From assembly GCA_041301185.1 (NCBI GenBank), contig JBFYSV010000358.1:1-22934 (forward strand): a stretch of 22,934 bases of DNA. Reading direction: 5' to 3'. This DNA comes from JAQBDA01 sp041301185 (lineage in GTDB: Bacteria; Chloroflexota; Anaerolineae; Anaerolineales; UBA4823). A program made the translations under genes and the position numbers. How positions within the stretch are numbered: the first letter of the stretch is position 1; each line of letters begins with the position of its first letter. The notes beneath the pieces were generated by a model, which saw only the letters and a program-made list of their open reading frames with translations, did not search any database and was not told the DNA's origin. Positions 22,165 through 22,934 of the stretch are shown piece after piece.

Positions 22165-22224
22165 AATCTTACTTTTCCATCAATTTGCATCATTCGTTCA
22201 CGAAAATATCCAAAGGCCAGCGTA

Positions 22225-22934
22225 GTGAGCAAACCCCTCATCCCTGCTCAAAGGCGCGAACGGATACAATCATACCTGGCGACGCATAAGATTGTTGCGA
22301 CGACTGATCTATGCTCTTTGCTGGATGTCTCAGAAGCGACCGTGCGGCGCGATCTGGAATGGCTGGAAGACCGGGGGTTGATTGAGCGCACCCACGGGGG
22401 GGCAATCATCAATGAGCGCATCAATCTAGAGCAGGAATACCGGCAGCGGGCCCTGCGCCAAACTGAAGAAAAGCGCCAGATTGGCGCTTTATCTGCCGCC
22501 CAGATTCAGGACGGCGATATCCTGTTTATCAACAGTGGAACAACAACAACCCAGCTTATCCGGAGTATCCGCAGCGATGCGGATATTACTGTCATCACCA
22601 ATAACCTGATAGCCCCTCTTGAAATTGGAGAGGTCGATTTCGAAGTCCTGGTATTGGGCGGATTGTTTCAACCCCGCTCGAACTCGCTGGCTGGACGCTT
22701 TGCTATCCAAAATCTATCCCAGGTGTATGCAACCAAAGCCTTCATTGGCGTGGATGGGATCAGCATCAAGCACGGGTGCACTGTCCCATCCAACACGGAA
22801 GCCGAGGTTGTCCATATGATGTTAGAAAGGACGCAAGGACCGGTATATATCCTGGCGGATTACAGCAAATGGGGCGTGGTATCTAACTTCGAAATTGCTC
22901 CCATTCAGCGGGTCAATAAGCTGATCACCGATAG
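22225..22934 (+). CDS. DeoR-family transcriptional regulator (3' partial)
   Basis: The gene starts at GTG 22225 and runs off the window after 236 codons. The N-terminal winged helix (about 7-60) contains AQRRERIQSYLATHK and the recognition helix VSEATVRRDLEWLEDRGLIE, with the family's THGGA end. The C-terminal sugar-phosphate sensor domain shows INSGTTTTQLI, LGGLFQPRSNSLAG, FIGVDGIS and LADYSKWG. DeoR repressors sense phosphorylated sugars or polyols and control nearby catabolic genes. AAAGG precedes the start by 8 bases. Divergent from the kinase gene, it is the likely repressor of that gene and of the eight-gene operon. Confidence 0.93.
   Translation, partial: MSKPLIPAQRRERIQSYLATHKIVATTDLCSLLDVSEATVRRDLEWLEDRGLIERTHGGAIINERINLEQEYRQRALRQTEEKRQIGALSAAQIQDGDILFINSGTTTTQLIRSIRSDADITVITNNLIAPLEIGEVDFEVLVLGGLFQPRSNSLAGRFAIQNLSQVYATKAFIGVDGISIKHGCTVPSNTEAEVVHMMLERTQGPVYILADYSKWGVVSNFEIAPIQRVNKLITD

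Overview
The window looks like a chromosomal segment from a Chloroflexota bacterium, most likely Anaerolineae-like. This is an inference from gene content: a fused cytochrome b with a Rieske protein and a multiheme cytochrome c, a DUF2202 protein, DUF1361, pRiA4b ORF-3-like, DUF433/DUF5615, and dense mixed-strand packing at moderate GC. No phylogenetic marker gene is present, so the assignment is tentative.

Positions 1-4210 form an accessory region. It holds the end of a large helical-repeat protein, a DUF433/DUF5615 (PIN-like) toxin-antitoxin pair, an intact pRiA4b ORF-3-like gene, an orphan C-terminal scrap of a second pRiA4b-like gene, and a truncated UPF0175-type antitoxin. These sit inside two diverged direct-repeat modules, each carrying a copy of the same promoter/palindrome. 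The region ends at a 44-nt 3' fragment of a tRNA-Arg (anticodon loop to acceptor) followed by a terminator. I read this fragment as an attachment-site scar marking the right border of an integrated element.

Positions 4249-5869 carry a DUF1361 membrane protein and a divergent family 2 glycosyltransferase. Positions 5892-9012 (minus strand) are a compact respiratory operon: fused cytochrome b/b6, Rieske protein and triheme cytochrome c. It is divergent from a secreted DUF2202 ferritin-like protein with a Gly/Gln repeat tail (9264-10178). Between them lies an array of CTTCA/TGAAG pentamers spaced exactly 11 bp apart, the geometry of OmpR/PhoB-type response-regulator sites. A mandelate-racemase/enolase-superfamily enzyme follows at 10315-11379, closed by a perfect bidirectional terminator.

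Positions 11507-20671 (minus strand) form one eight-gene operon. In transcription order it encodes a nucleotidyltransferase-fold protein, a four-CBS-domain protein, a choline/ethanolamine-kinase-like phosphotransferase, a dimethylglycine/sarcosine dehydrogenase-like flavoprotein with a folate (GcvT) domain, a long transaldolase, a class II sugar-phosphate aldolase, a HisC-like aminotransferase and a HAD phosphatase. Upstream are a second phosphotransferase (20988-22091, minus) and a DeoR-family regulator (22225 to window end, plus), which share a symmetrical divergent promoter using one palindromic -35 hexamer. The set reads as an uncharacterised, DeoR-controlled catabolic pathway for a phosphorylated, probably N-methylated, amino-polyol or amino-sugar. 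It is the best candidate here for an undescribed system; its substrate cannot be determined from sequence alone.
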